DNA of 64,000 nucleotides from Gemmatimonadota bacterium. Its GTDB lineage: Bacteria > Gemmatimonadota > Gemmatimonadetes > Longimicrobiales > Longimicrobiaceae. The notes under the pieces are model-generated. The model was not told where the DNA came from, ran no database searches, and saw only the letters and a program-made list of their open reading frames with translations. Positions 41,978 through 50,698 of the stretch are shown piece after piece. The DNA lies in NCBI GenBank assembly GCA_028287185.1, contig JAQBQD010000153.1, forward strand, positions 52,567 to 116,566, read 5' to 3'. The translations under genes and the position numbers were made by a program. The stretch's first letter is position 1, and each line of letters starts with the position of its first letter.

Positions 41978-42047
41978 TGTGTTCGGCGCCCGATCCGGGA
42001 TACCGGTCCGAATCCGCCACCCCACACACCTTTCCCACCGCCCCGCA

Positions 42048-42893
42048 ATGACCGCGCACTGGCTCTACACCATCCCCCTATGGCTGCTGGCCATCCTGCT
42101 GGTGGGCGGCTCGGCGGCCGTCGCCATGGGCGGCGTGCTGCTCGCCCGCCGCCTGGGGTGGACCGTCAGCGCCGACGACAACGCCGGCGCGGGGTTCCTG
42201 CACGCCTTCCTGGGCGTGGTCTACGCCGTCGCCCTGGGCCTCATCGTGGTGACGGTGCAGGCGGACTACGGTGACGTGGACGAGGCCGTGGTGCGCGAAG
42301 CCAGCAGCGTGGGCGACCTGTACCGGGTGGCCGACGGGCTGGCCGAGCCCATGCGCTCGCAGCTCCGCGGCGAGATCCGGGACTACGTGGACCTGGTGGT
42401 GCGCGACGAGTGGCCGGCGGTGGCGCGGGGCGGGTCCAGCGAGCGCACCGCGCAGGCCATGGACGGCATCGCGCGCCACGTGATCCGCTTCCATCCCCCG
42501 GCCGGGCACGACGTGGACCTGTATCCCCAGCTCCTGACCACAGTGCAGACGGTGCTGGACGCGCGGCGCGAGCGGCTGATCCAGGGCGTGGACGGCATCA
42601 GCGCCGTCACCTGGATGGTCATCGTCCTGGGCGGGCTGATCACCCTGGGCTTCGCCTGCACCTTCCACATGGACAGCCGCCGCGCGCAGCTCGCGCTGAC
42701 GGGGCTGATGGGCACCTCGTTCGCGCTGATGATCTTCCTGATCATCGCCATGGACCACCCCCTGTGGGGCGACCTGAGCATCGGCCCCGACGCCTTCCGG
42801 TCGCTGCAGACCAGCTTCACGCGCATGGCGGGCGAGGACGCGCGCCACGCCCGCGGGGCCCCCGGTCACGGCGTGGGCATCGTCCTCCAGTGA
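42048..42893 (+). CDS. DUF4239/bestrophin-like membrane protein
   Basis: The 281-residue protein has four clear membrane helices: near residues 8-30 (IPLWLLAILLVGGSAAVAMGG), 52-67 (FLHAFLGVVYAVALGLIVVT), 185-205 (ISAVTWMVIVLGGLITLGFA) and 218-238 (LMGTSFALMIFLIIAMDHP). A central hydrophilic loop carries charged helical segments. This is the DUF4239 layout, related by fold to bestrophin channels, so an ion-channel role is possible. The following methyltransferase overlaps its stop. Confidence 0.85.
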   Translation: MTAHWLYTIPLWLLAILLVGGSAAVAMGGVLLARRLGWTVSADDNAGAGFLHAFLGVVYAVALGLIVVTVQADYGDVDEAVVREASSVGDLYRVADGLAEPMRSQLRGEIRDYVDLVVRDEWPAVARGGSSERTAQAMDGIARHVIRFHPPAGHDVDLYPQLLTTVQTVLDARRERLIQGVDGISAVTWMVIVLGGLITLGFACTFHMDSRRAQLALTGLMGTSFALMIFLIIAMDHPLWGDLSIGPDAFRSLQTSFTRMAGEDARHARGAPGHGVGIVLQ

Positions 42894-43648
42894 CCTTCAA
42901 GGACCACTTCTCCGGCCACGCCGCCGAGTACGCGCGCAGCCGCCCCGGCTACCCGGCCCAGCTCTTCCGCTGGCTGGCGGCCGAGTCGCCCGCGGCGGAG
43001 CGGGCGTGGGACTGCGCGACGGGGAGCGGGCAGTGCGCCGTCGCCCTCGCGGAGCGCTTCGCCCACGTCGTCGCCACGGACGCCAGCGCGCAGCAGGTGG
43101 GCAGCGCCGCGCCGCACCCCCGCGTGGAGTACCGCGTGGCGCCGGCGGAGGCCTCCGGGCTGGAGGATGCCTCCATGGACGTGGTGACGGTCGCGCAGGC
43201 GCTGCACTGGTTCGACCTGCCGCGCTTCTGGGCCGAGGCCGAGCGCGTGCTGCGGCCCGGCGGCCTGCTCGCCGCCTGGACCTACGGGCTGATGCTGGTG
43301 TCGCCCGAGGTGGACGCGGCCGTGGAGCGCCTGTACACAGGCGAGATCGGGCCGTACTGGCCACCCGAGCGCGCGATGGTGGACGAGGGATACGGCGGCA
43401 TCACCCTGCCCTTCCCTCCCGTGGCCGTGCCGGCGTTCTCGATGGAGAGCGACTGGACGCTGGACGACGCGCTGGCGTACCTGGGCACCTGGTCCGGCGT
43501 GCAGGCCTTCTGCCGCGCGACCGGCCGCGACCCGGTGCGCGCCGCCGCCCCGGAGATCGCCGCCGCCTGGGGCGATCCCACCGCCCGCCGCCGCGTGCGC
43601 TGGCCCCTCTCCATCCTCGCCGCGCGGAAGCCCGCCGGCCCCGGCTGA
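42890..43648 (+). CDS. SAM-dependent methyltransferase
   Basis: The 252-residue enzyme is a class I methyltransferase (Methyltransf_11/UbiE-like): AWDCATGSGQCAVALAERF binds SAM near residues 42-60, HVVATDASAQQVGSA gives the acidic residue for the ribose, and MDVVTVAQALHWFDLPRFWAEAERVLRPGG is the post-II motif. GTG 42890 overlaps the preceding stop (GTGA), so translation is coupled. The pattern HWFD...F is shared with small-molecule and tRNA-wobble-type enzymes such as Tam (trans-aconitate methyltransferase). Acceptor unknown. Confidence 0.92.
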   Translation: MTFKDHFSGHAAEYARSRPGYPAQLFRWLAAESPAAERAWDCATGSGQCAVALAERFAHVVATDASAQQVGSAAPHPRVEYRVAPAEASGLEDASMDVVTVAQALHWFDLPRFWAEAERVLRPGGLLAAWTYGLMLVSPEVDAAVERLYTGEIGPYWPPERAMVDEGYGGITLPFPPVAVPAFSMESDWTLDDALAYLGTWSGVQAFCRATGRDPVRAAAPEIAAAWGDPTARRRVRWPLSILAARKPAGPG

Positions 43649-44040
43649 CGCACTGAACGCATCGGCCCTGCATCGACCGAACGAGGCTGTTCGCCGCTGC
43701 GCCGCTGAACGGACGTGCCGTCGACCGAGCACGCGACGGACCGGGGGGGCGGACGGAAAGGATCGAGCGCCGGAGAACGAGCGCCGGGCCCGTGCGGCTC
43801 GGCTTGGAGAGCCGATCCGGCGCGGAGCAGCCTCCGAAGAGGGGCTTCGGGCCGTCGTTGCCACGGATTCAGCCGCCTGTCAGATCCGGAGATCGTGGAA
43901 CGGTGCCGGGTGATTCGGTGTGGTCCGGCCTCATCCGACATCGTTAGATTCGACCGAGGAACCCCGCGCGCCATCGATCGTATTCCCTCCGGAGCGTCGC
44001 CGCCGCACCCGTTCGACCCCGCACCTCCTAAGGCCTCCCC
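43649..44040. other. Intergenic region upstream of the CapA gene
   Basis: 392 bases without a gene. TAGATT near 43945 and GATC-rich spacer words are the only features. Confidence 0.4.
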
Positions 44041-45300
44041 TTGCGATCCGCCGTCCGCACCGCCGTCCTGCTCGCCGCCGCACTGCTCGCGTCAGCCCCT
44101 GCCGCGTCCGCCCAGCGCGACAACGCCACGCTCCGCCGCCCGCGCGCGGACACGCTGGTGCCCGACACGCTGCCCCTGCGCCGCGCCGGGGTGCGCGTCT
44201 GCGCCGGCGGGGACGTGACGCTGGGCACCAACCTGGACACCGGCTGGGTGTGGACGGCCTCCGCTCGCGCCGGCTACCGCGTGGCCGCCTATCCCGACCC
44301 CGACTCGCTGCTGCGCCCCCTGCGGCCCCTGTTCGCGGACGCGGACGTGGTGCTGCTGAACGTGGAAGGTGCCATCGGCACCGGGCCCGCGGCGCGGAAG
44401 TGCGCGGAGGGCAGCACGCACTGCTTCGCCTTCCGCCAGCCCGTCGCGACAGCCGCCGCGCTTCGCCGCGTGGCGCCTGAGTCCGCGGCCGTGATAGGGA
44501 GCGTGGCCAACAACCACGCCCGCGACGCCGGCCCGGCGGGCGTGGGCGTGACCGTGCGCCACCTGCGCGCCGCGGGCGTGCGGCCCACGGGCGCGGACAC
44601 GCTCGCGACGGAGGTGGTCACCGCCGCGGGCGACACGGTGGCGTTCCTGGGCTTCAGCCAGTGGGCCGGCCCCGACCCGCGCGACCTGGCCGCCGTGCGC
44701 CGCCACGTGGCCCGCGCCGCGCGCCGCTGGCCGCGCGTGGTGGTGATGATGCACATGGGCGCCGAGGGCGGCGGCGCGCAGCACACCTACGACGCCACGG
44801 AGCACTTCCTGGGCGAGAACCGGGGCAACGTGGTGGCCTTCGCGCACGCGGCGGTGGAGTCCGGCGCGGGCCTGGTGATCGGCGCCGGGCCGCACGTGAT
44901 GCGCGCCGCCGAGCAGTACCGCGGCGGCCTCATCTTCTACTCCCTGGGCAACCTGCTCACGTACGGCCCCTTCTCCCTGCGCGAGCCGCTGAACCGGGGC
45001 GCCGTGGCCTGTGCCTCGCTGGACTCCGCCGGCCGCCCGACCGATGCGGTGCTGCGCTCCACCCGCCAGCGCCCGCCCGGCATCGCCGCGCCGGACCCCG
45101 GCGCCCGCGCCGCCGCCGCGGTGGACGCCCTGTCCCGCGCCGACTTCCCCCGCACCGGCGTTCCCGTGGCCGATGACGGCACGCTCCTGCTGGCGCCCGC
45201 CGACACCCTCTACGCCGCCCGCCGCCCCGCGCGCCGGCGGCCCTCCATCCGAGCTCCGGGCCCTGCCGGCTCCCCCGCCGTCTCGCGCCAGCGTCCGTAG
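44041..45300 (+). CDS. Secreted CapA-like (poly-gamma-glutamate/phosphoesterase) protein
   Basis: The 419-residue protein has a signal peptide (MRSAVRTAVLLAAALLASAPAASA) and a CapA-type metallophosphoesterase domain: RVCAGGDVTLGTNLD, DADVVLLNVEGAIG, VIGSVANNHARDAGPAG, FLGFSQWAG, VVVMMHMGAEGGGAQHTY, LVIGAGPHVMRAAEQYRGG and IFYSLGNLLTYG. These give the family's Asp/His/Asn metal ligands. CapA proteins act in poly-gamma-glutamate or other envelope polymer handling; the precise role is unknown. The start is TTG 44041. The C-terminus is Arg/Pro-rich and disordered. Convergent with the NlpC gene. Confidence 0.92.
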   Translation: MRSAVRTAVLLAAALLASAPAASAQRDNATLRRPRADTLVPDTLPLRRAGVRVCAGGDVTLGTNLDTGWVWTASARAGYRVAAYPDPDSLLRPLRPLFADADVVLLNVEGAIGTGPAARKCAEGSTHCFAFRQPVATAAALRRVAPESAAVIGSVANNHARDAGPAGVGVTVRHLRAAGVRPTGADTLATEVVTAAGDTVAFLGFSQWAGPDPRDLAAVRRHVARAARRWPRVVVMMHMGAEGGGAQHTYDATEHFLGENRGNVVAFAHAAVESGAGLVIGAGPHVMRAAEQYRGGLIFYSLGNLLTYGPFSLREPLNRGAVACASLDSAGRPTDAVLRSTRQRPPGIAAPDPGARAAAAVDALSRADFPRTGVPVADDGTLLLAPADTLYAARRPARRRPSIRAPGPAGSPAVSRQRP

Positions 45301-45622
45301 CCACCGACCGCACGATGATCGGTCGTGCGGTGGATCGATGGCGCCGGTCCCTCCACGCCCGCGCCCGCCTCTGTCGAGGTCCGGCGCACGCACGCTCTCG
45401 GTTGTGCCGGGCGGAGCCGCGGAGGCGGGGCTTTTCTCCTGCGGCAGCCCCGGGGTTTCCGACCCGAGGCCGGAGCCCGGCGCGCCAACGTCCGACGTGC
45501 ACGTGAAAGGCCGCCCCGGCGAGATGCCGAGGCGGCCTTCTTCTATCGATCCTTCAATCCGCTGATCCGTCGCTCGTCGGTCCGTTGATCACGCGCGCGA
45601 CCGATCGCGCGCGGTGGACCTC
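45301..45622. other. Intergenic region between convergent CapA and NlpC genes
   Basis: 322 bases with no gene; contains a nine-base-pair hairpin at 45507-45539 and many GATC/CGAT words. Confidence 0.45.
45507..45539. terminator. Hairpin between convergent genes
   Basis: AAGGCCGCC and GGCGGCCTT pair over nine bases with a 15-base loop, followed by a short T-rich stretch. A plausible bidirectional terminator. Confidence 0.5.
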
Positions 45623-46150
45623 CTACCGCTGCGCGACCGCGGTACCGCTGTCGGCGTCCAGCATGCGGCGCACGCCGTGCCAGGCCTTCACGAGCGGCGA
45701 GGCCGGGCGGTCCAGGCTGGCCTCCACGATGCGGCCGGCGCCGGTGCTCGCGTGGATGTAGCGCCCGTTGCCCACGTAGATGCCCACGTGGCTCACGCGG
45801 CCGCGCCCGAAGGTGAGGATGTCTCCGATACGAAGCTGCGACACGTCCCGCGGGACCTCGCGGCCGGCGCCGGCGATCTGTGCCGCGGTGCGCGGCGTCT
45901 CCACCCCGACAGCGCGCATCAGGTAGCGCACGAAGCCGCTGCAGTCGAAGCCGTCGGGCGTGTTGCCGCCGAAAAGGTAGCGGCGGCCCAGCTGCGCGCG
46001 TGCCAGCGCGATCACGGTGCTGTCGCGGCGGCCCTGCGCGCCCTGCCGCGGCGAGGCGTGCGCGGGGCCCTGCTGCGCCTCCACGGCCGGGGCGGCGAGC
46101 AGCGCTGCGCATGTGAGCGCACGCAGGACGGATCTGCGGGAAAGCTTCAA
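45623..46150 (-). CDS. Secreted NlpC/P60 cysteine peptidase
   Basis: The 175-residue protein has a Sec signal (MKLSRRSVLRALTCAALLAA...) and an NlpC/P60 domain: LGRRYLFGGNTPDGFDCSGFVRYLM with the catalytic Cys, then VSHVGIYVGNGRYIHAST with the catalytic His, and a third polar residue (usually His/Asn) in GRIVEAS. It hydrolyses D-glutamyl-meso-DAP type bonds in peptidoglycan or a related peptide. The TTG at 46150 is preferred because it gives a normal signal peptide; the upstream frame lacks it. Convergent with the CapA gene. Confidence 0.92.
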   Translation of the reverse strand: MKLSRRSVLRALTCAALLAAPAVEAQQGPAHASPRQGAQGRRDSTVIALARAQLGRRYLFGGNTPDGFDCSGFVRYLMRAVGVETPRTAAQIAGAGREVPRDVSQLRIGDILTFGRGRVSHVGIYVGNGRYIHASTGAGRIVEASLDRPASPLVKAWHGVRRMLDADSGTAVAQR

Positions 46151-46376
46151 GACGGGCGAGCCTGTGTCCGGGAAGCGCGGATCGGCGCGGGAAGCGAACG
46201 TCGCGGTTGGCGTCAGTGAGGACGGCCGCGGGGGCGCCGATCGGGAACATCGAGTTGTGGTGCGTGAGCGGCAGGGAGAATAGCCCGCGCAGGCGGGCCG
46301 GTCAACCACGCCGCCCCGCCCGCGGCGGATGATCCCGTCGCATCTCCTTTCATCGTATCCACTTGAGAAATTTCGT

Positions 46377-46405
46377 TGGACACAGGGCCGTCCGCCGCCC
46401 ATTAT
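46377..46405 (+). promoter_or_regulatory. Sigma70-type promoter of the beta-lactamase-like gene
   Basis: TGGACA (46377-46382), 17 bases, CATTAT (46400-46405), with the start near 46412 and the ATG at 46449. It supports the downstream ATG over one at 46329. Confidence 0.6.
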
Positions 46406-46448
46406 GCCCCCTCCGGCCGTCCTCCCCAGACCCGTCCCGAGCCCGCCC

Positions 46449-47426
46449 ATGCGCCTCCGCCGCCCGCTTTCCATCGCCGCCGCCGCCCTTCTCGCCGCCG
46501 TCGCCATCGACGCGTCCGCCGCCCGCGCGCAGGCCAGTCCGCCCGCGCCGGCATCCGCCCCGGCCGCGCCCGTGCACGTGGACACGGTGGCGCTCAGGCG
46601 GGCGGTGGAGGGGATGATGCGCGGCTACGAAGGCGTGGCGGGCATGTCCGTGCGCGGCCTGCGCACCGGCGAGGGCTTCTCGGTCCGTGGCGACGAGACC
46701 TTCCCCTCGGCTTCGCTCATCAAGGTGTCCGTGCTGGTCACGCTGCTGGACGAGGTGCGCAAGGGCACCCTGTCGCTGGACGAGCGCTCCACCCTCATCC
46801 GCCGCGACCGCGTGCCGGGCGACGGCGTGCTGACCGTGATGGACGGCGGCCTGCAGCCCACCCTGGGCGACCTGGCGCGGCTGATGATCTCCATCTCGGA
46901 CAACACGGCCACCAACCTGCTGCTGGACAAGCTGAACATCCGCACCACGTGGGCGAAGATGGACTCGCTGGGGCTACCGCACACGCGCATCCACAGCAAG
47001 GTGTACCTGCGCGTCGCCAGCGTGGCGGTGGACTCGTCCGTCAAGTACGGCCTGGGAGTGACCACCCCGAACGAGATGGTGCGCCTCTTCTCGCTGCTGG
47101 ACGAGGGCCGCGCCGTCTCTCCCGCGCTGGACTCCGTGGCCATCGGCATGCTGCGCGACAACCGCGACCTCACCAAGCTCGTGCGCTGGCTGCCCGAGAC
47201 CATTTCCGCCGCCCACAAGACGGGCGAGGTGGACCAGTCCCGCAACGACTGCGGTATCCTGTACGGGCCCGAGCAGCCCATCGCCGTCTGCGTGATGACG
47301 CGAGAGAACAAGGAAACGACGTACGGCGTGGACAACCCCGCGCACCTGCTCATCGCCCGCATCGGCCGCGAGGTGTTCCACGCGTACAACCCCTCCGTCG
47401 CGCTCCCGGCGCTGCCGCGCATCTAG
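46449..47426 (+). CDS. Secreted class A beta-lactamase-like serine hydrolase
   Basis: The 325-residue protein has a signal peptide (MRLRRPLSIAAAALLAAVA) and class A beta-lactamase/DD-peptidase-like motifs: FPSASLIKVSVLVTLLDEV (SxxK, catalytic Ser near residue 91), MISISDNTATNLLLD (SDN) and AHKTGEVDQSRND (KTG). The usual omega-loop Glu (ExxLN) is not evident, so it may not be a true beta-lactamase; peptidoglycan-linked DD-peptidase or esterase activity is possible. The promoter at 46377-46405 argues for ATG 46449. Downstream is a small zinc-ribbon gene in the same direction. Confidence 0.85.
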   Translation: MRLRRPLSIAAAALLAAVAIDASAARAQASPPAPASAPAAPVHVDTVALRRAVEGMMRGYEGVAGMSVRGLRTGEGFSVRGDETFPSASLIKVSVLVTLLDEVRKGTLSLDERSTLIRRDRVPGDGVLTVMDGGLQPTLGDLARLMISISDNTATNLLLDKLNIRTTWAKMDSLGLPHTRIHSKVYLRVASVAVDSSVKYGLGVTTPNEMVRLFSLLDEGRAVSPALDSVAIGMLRDNRDLTKLVRWLPETISAAHKTGEVDQSRNDCGILYGPEQPIAVCVMTRENKETTYGVDNPAHLLIARIGREVFHAYNPSVALPALPRI

Positions 47427-47567
47427 CCCCCGCCGAGGGCGCGCGGACCAGCGCCGCGCGGGCGAAGGCTGTCTCTCACCCGGCGCGCTTTGCGCAGTGG
47501 CGCGCCTCCGCGGCGCGGACACGACGGATCCCCGCCGGCAGCCGGGCACCCCCAGACACGGCGAACG

Positions 47568-47816
47568 ATGGCGAGCACCACCTGCCTCTCCTGCGGCCAC
47601 GAGATCGACACCGCGGACGCCGTGTGCCCCCACTGCGGCGCCCGCCGCAAGCCGCGCCTGGCCGGCCCGCCGTTCTGGGGCACCCGCGGCGCGCGGCAGG
47701 CCAGCACCATCATCGGCATCGTGCTGGCGCTCGCCCTGTCCGCCTATCTCGGCTGGACCATCTTCACGCACGGCAAGGGCGAGCCGGTTTCGAACCAGGT
47801 GCCGGTGAAGAGCTGA
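47568..47816 (+). CDS. Small zinc-ribbon single-pass membrane protein
   Basis: The 82-residue protein has a zinc ribbon at the N-terminus (TTCLSCGHEIDTADAVCPHCGARRK, four Cys) and one membrane helix (about residues 49-68, TIIGIVLALALSAYLGWTIF). This type of protein, zinc ribbon plus single helix, is common and of unknown function. It follows the beta-lactamase-like gene in the same direction. The start ATG 47568 has no strong ribosome site, and the upstream open frame is not coding-like. Confidence 0.75.
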   Translation: MASTTCLSCGHEIDTADAVCPHCGARRKPRLAGPPFWGTRGARQASTIIGIVLALALSAYLGWTIFTHGKGEPVSNQVPVKS

Positions 47817-48303
47817 CGCCGGATCGGATCTTCCTCCGCGTCGGACGCCGTTCGCCGGTCCCCGACCGGTGGCCGGGCGGATCATCGGCGATCCGCAGCG
47901 GTGCATCGTCGAGCGTCCCCATTCGGCACCGTCTACCTTCGATCGTGGGCTGACCGGCGATCGTCCTCATCGAAAAACCCTCCGTTTTCCCCCGATCCAC
48001 CCGCGCGCTCGACCGCCCGCCCTCCGCTCGTCCGCAAGTATCGCGACCGACCTCCGACGACCGCTCCAAACCCTTCCGCCGGCCGGGGCATCGAAGCTCC
48101 GGGAGGAGCCTCCGGATGGCGGGTGGATGGAGGATTTTCGGCATCCGGCGTCCCGTTCCCCCGGCTGAAACTCGACGGCGTGGCGGGGCGTAGTGGCGCC
48201 ATCGACCGGCGGGCCGCTCCCGCCGGCGCCTGCCGTCCTCCCGGGCGCCTTCCGCCCCGCAGCACCCCAACCTTTCCTCCGCACTCGCCGGATGGAGCAC
48301 CCC
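47817..48303. other. Intergenic region upstream of the efflux operon
   Basis: 487 bases with no gene. CGATC and ATCG words are dense. No firm promoter; AAGTATCGCG near 48035 is a weak -10 candidate. Confidence 0.4.
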
Positions 48304-49395
48304 ATGAAGCGACGCACGAAGGTCATCCTCGCATCCACCGCCCTGCTGGTCGCGGCCGGTGCCGTGATCGCGGCCCGCTCGGCAAGGCCGGCGGCCGCCG
48401 CCGGAGACTCGGTGGCCGTCACCCGCGGCGACGTGGTGGAGAAGGCGCTGGCCGTGGGCACCATCGAGCCCGAGGTGGAGATCAGCGTCAAGACCAAGGT
48501 GGGCGGCGTGGTGCGCCAGATGCTCGTGCAGCCCGGCACCTGGGTTCGCGCCGGGGCGCCGCTCATGGAGATCCGCCCCGACCCCACCCCCGTGGAGCTG
48601 GTGGACGCGCGCCGCCAGGTGCAGCTCCGCCAGATCGACGTGGACAACGCGGGCCGCGAGATGGATCGCCAGAAGGCGCTGACGGACCGCGACCTGGCGC
48701 CCAGGCAGGCCCTGGAGAGCGCCCAGCGCACCCGCGACGAGGCTGCGCTGCAGCTGCGCATGGCGCGCGAGAAGCTGGAGCTGCTGGAGCACGGCAGCAT
48801 CCGCGGCTCGGGCGCCGGCGTGGAAAGCACGGTGCGCTCGCCCATCGACGGCTTCGTGCTGGAGAAGATGGTGGAGACGGGCGACCCGGTGACGCCGCTC
48901 AGCACCTACCAGGAAGGCACCGTGCTGATGCGCATGGCGGACATGGCGCACCTGATCTTCCGCGGCACGGTGGACGAGATCGACGTGGGCAAGCTGCACG
49001 AGGGGATGCCCGTGGAGATCAAGATCGGCGCGCTTCCCGACGCGCGCATCCAGGGCACCGTGCGCCGCATCTCGCTGAAGGCCAAGAAGGAGGAGAACGC
49101 CACCACCTTCCCCGTGGAGATCTCGCTCACCCGCACGGCGGGCGCCACGCTCCGCGCGGGGCTTTCGGCCAACGCCGAGATCATCGTGCGCCGCCGCGAC
49201 CACGTGCTGACGCTGCCCGAGCGGGTGGTGACCTTCAACGGCGACACCGCCACGGTGGAGGTGGCCGGCCCCGACGGCGCCCGGGTGCGCCGCCGCATCC
49301 GCACGGGGCTGAGCGACGCCATCACCGTGGAGGTCACGTCCGGGCTGCGCGAGGGCGAGAAGGTGCTGGAGAAGCCCGCCAAGAAGATCGAGTAG
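48304..49395 (+). CDS. Membrane-fusion (HlyD/MacA-type) adaptor protein
   Basis: The 363-residue protein is a periplasmic adaptor of ABC/RND-type exporters. It has an N-terminal anchor (about residues 7-23, VILASTALLVAAGAVIAA), the lipoyl-like halves (SVKTKVGGVVRQMLVQPGTW, TVRSPIDGFVLEKMVETGD) separated by a helical hairpin (residues about 95-165), and beta-barrel segments (IFRGTVDEIDVGKLHEGMPV, RAGLSANAEIIVRRRDHVL). It precedes two MacB-type permeases with three bases between it and the next start. No ATPase gene follows or precedes, so the nucleotide-binding subunit must be elsewhere or absent. Confidence 0.93.
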   Translation: MKRRTKVILASTALLVAAGAVIAARSARPAAAAGDSVAVTRGDVVEKALAVGTIEPEVEISVKTKVGGVVRQMLVQPGTWVRAGAPLMEIRPDPTPVELVDARRQVQLRQIDVDNAGREMDRQKALTDRDLAPRQALESAQRTRDEAALQLRMAREKLELLEHGSIRGSGAGVESTVRSPIDGFVLEKMVETGDPVTPLSTYQEGTVLMRMADMAHLIFRGTVDEIDVGKLHEGMPVEIKIGALPDARIQGTVRRISLKAKKEENATTFPVEISLTRTAGATLRAGLSANAEIIVRRRDHVLTLPERVVTFNGDTATVEVAGPDGARVRRRIRTGLSDAITVEVTSGLREGEKVLEKPAKKIE

Positions 49396-49398
49396 ACC

Positions 49399-50634
49399 AT
49401 GTCGATCATGGACCTGTTCGGCCCCTTCCTGCACACGCTGCGCACGCAGCGGCTGCGCACCTCGCTCACGGTGCTGGGCATCACCTGGGGGACGGCGGCG
49501 GTGGTGGTGCTGCTGGCCTTCGGGGTGGGGCTGGCGGCGCAGATGAAGAAGAACGCCCGGGGCATCGGAGACGGCCTGGTGATCGTCTTTCCGGGCACCA
49601 CCACCAAGGCGTACCGCGGCTTTCCCGAGGGGCGCCGCATCCAGTTCACCGCGGCGGACGTGGCCGCGCTGCGGCGCGAGGTCCCCGAGATGGACGTGGT
49701 GACGCCCGAGTACGAGCGGCGCGGCGTGCCCGTGCGGCGCGGCGCCAACGCTGGCGAGCCCCTGGTGACGGGCGTGGAGCCCGTCTACGAGGACCTGCGC
49801 AACGTGATCCCCGAGACGGGCGGCCGCTTCATCGACGTGCCGGACGGCGCGGCCAAGCGCCGCGTGGCGGTGCTGGGCGACGAGCTGAAGACGCTGCTCT
49901 TCGCGGACGGCAACGCGCTGGGCAGGGAGGTGCTGGTGGGCGGCACCCCGTTCACGGTGATCGGGGTGATGCAGAAGAAGCAGCAGAACTCCTCGTACGC
50001 CGAGCGCGACCAGAACCGCATCTTCGTGCCGGCCAGTACCTTCCAGTCGCTGTGGGGCGACACGCACGTGCGGCCCATCCTGTACCGGGCCAGGGGCGCG
50101 GCCCAGGCGGACCAGGTGAAGACGGCCGTGTACGAGGTGCTGGGCCGCCGCTACCGCTTCGATCCCACGGACAAGGACGCGCTGAACGTGTGGGACACGA
50201 ACGAGGAGCTGAAGTTCATGAGCTACCTGTTCCTGGGCTTCAACATCTTCCTGGGCATCGTCGGCAGCTTCACCCTCATCGTGGGCGGCATCGGCGTCGC
50301 CAACATCATGTACGTGGTGGTGCGCGAGCGCACGCGAGAGATCGGCATCCGCCGGGCGCTGGGGGCGCGGCGCAAGACCATCCTCACGCAGATCCTGCTG
50401 GAGACCTTCGCCATCGTGGCGGTGGGGGCGGTGCTGGGCATCCTCGTCAGCAACCTGCTGGTGTGGCTGGCCTCGCTGGCGCCCATCCAGGACCAGGTGG
50501 GAACGCCCACCATCTCGCCCCTGGTGATGGGCACCACGCTGGCCCTGCTGGCGCTGATCGCCTTCCTGGCGGGCCTCTTCCCGGCGCGCCGGGCCGCCAA
50601 CCTGGACCCGGTGGAATGCCTCCGCTACGGCTGA
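49399..50634 (+). CDS. MacB-type ABC permease (FtsX fold)
   Basis: The 411-residue protein is a FtsX-family permease: cytosolic start MSIMDLFGPFLHTLRTQRL, first membrane helix near residues 21-45 (TVLGITWGTAAVVVLLAFGV), a large periplasmic MacB-type domain, then three helices (FNIFLGIVGSFTLIVGGIG, NIMYVVVRERTREIGIRRALGARRKT loop, FAIVAVGAVLGILVSN, TLALLALIAFLAGLFPARRAA) with the conserved RTREIGIRRALGA loop contacting an ATPase. Part of the adaptor-permease-permease operon. Substrates could be peptides or envelope-stress compounds. Confidence 0.93.
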   Translation: MSIMDLFGPFLHTLRTQRLRTSLTVLGITWGTAAVVVLLAFGVGLAAQMKKNARGIGDGLVIVFPGTTTKAYRGFPEGRRIQFTAADVAALRREVPEMDVVTPEYERRGVPVRRGANAGEPLVTGVEPVYEDLRNVIPETGGRFIDVPDGAAKRRVAVLGDELKTLLFADGNALGREVLVGGTPFTVIGVMQKKQQNSSYAERDQNRIFVPASTFQSLWGDTHVRPILYRARGAAQADQVKTAVYEVLGRRYRFDPTDKDALNVWDTNEELKFMSYLFLGFNIFLGIVGSFTLIVGGIGVANIMYVVVRERTREIGIRRALGARRKTILTQILLETFAIVAVGAVLGILVSNLLVWLASLAPIQDQVGTPTISPLVMGTTLALLALIAFLAGLFPARRAANLDPVECLRYG

Positions 50635-50698
50635 GGCGCGGCCCGCCGCTCACCGACACGCACCGACCCCGCACCTCCCGCGCGCCGGGCAAGGGCCT

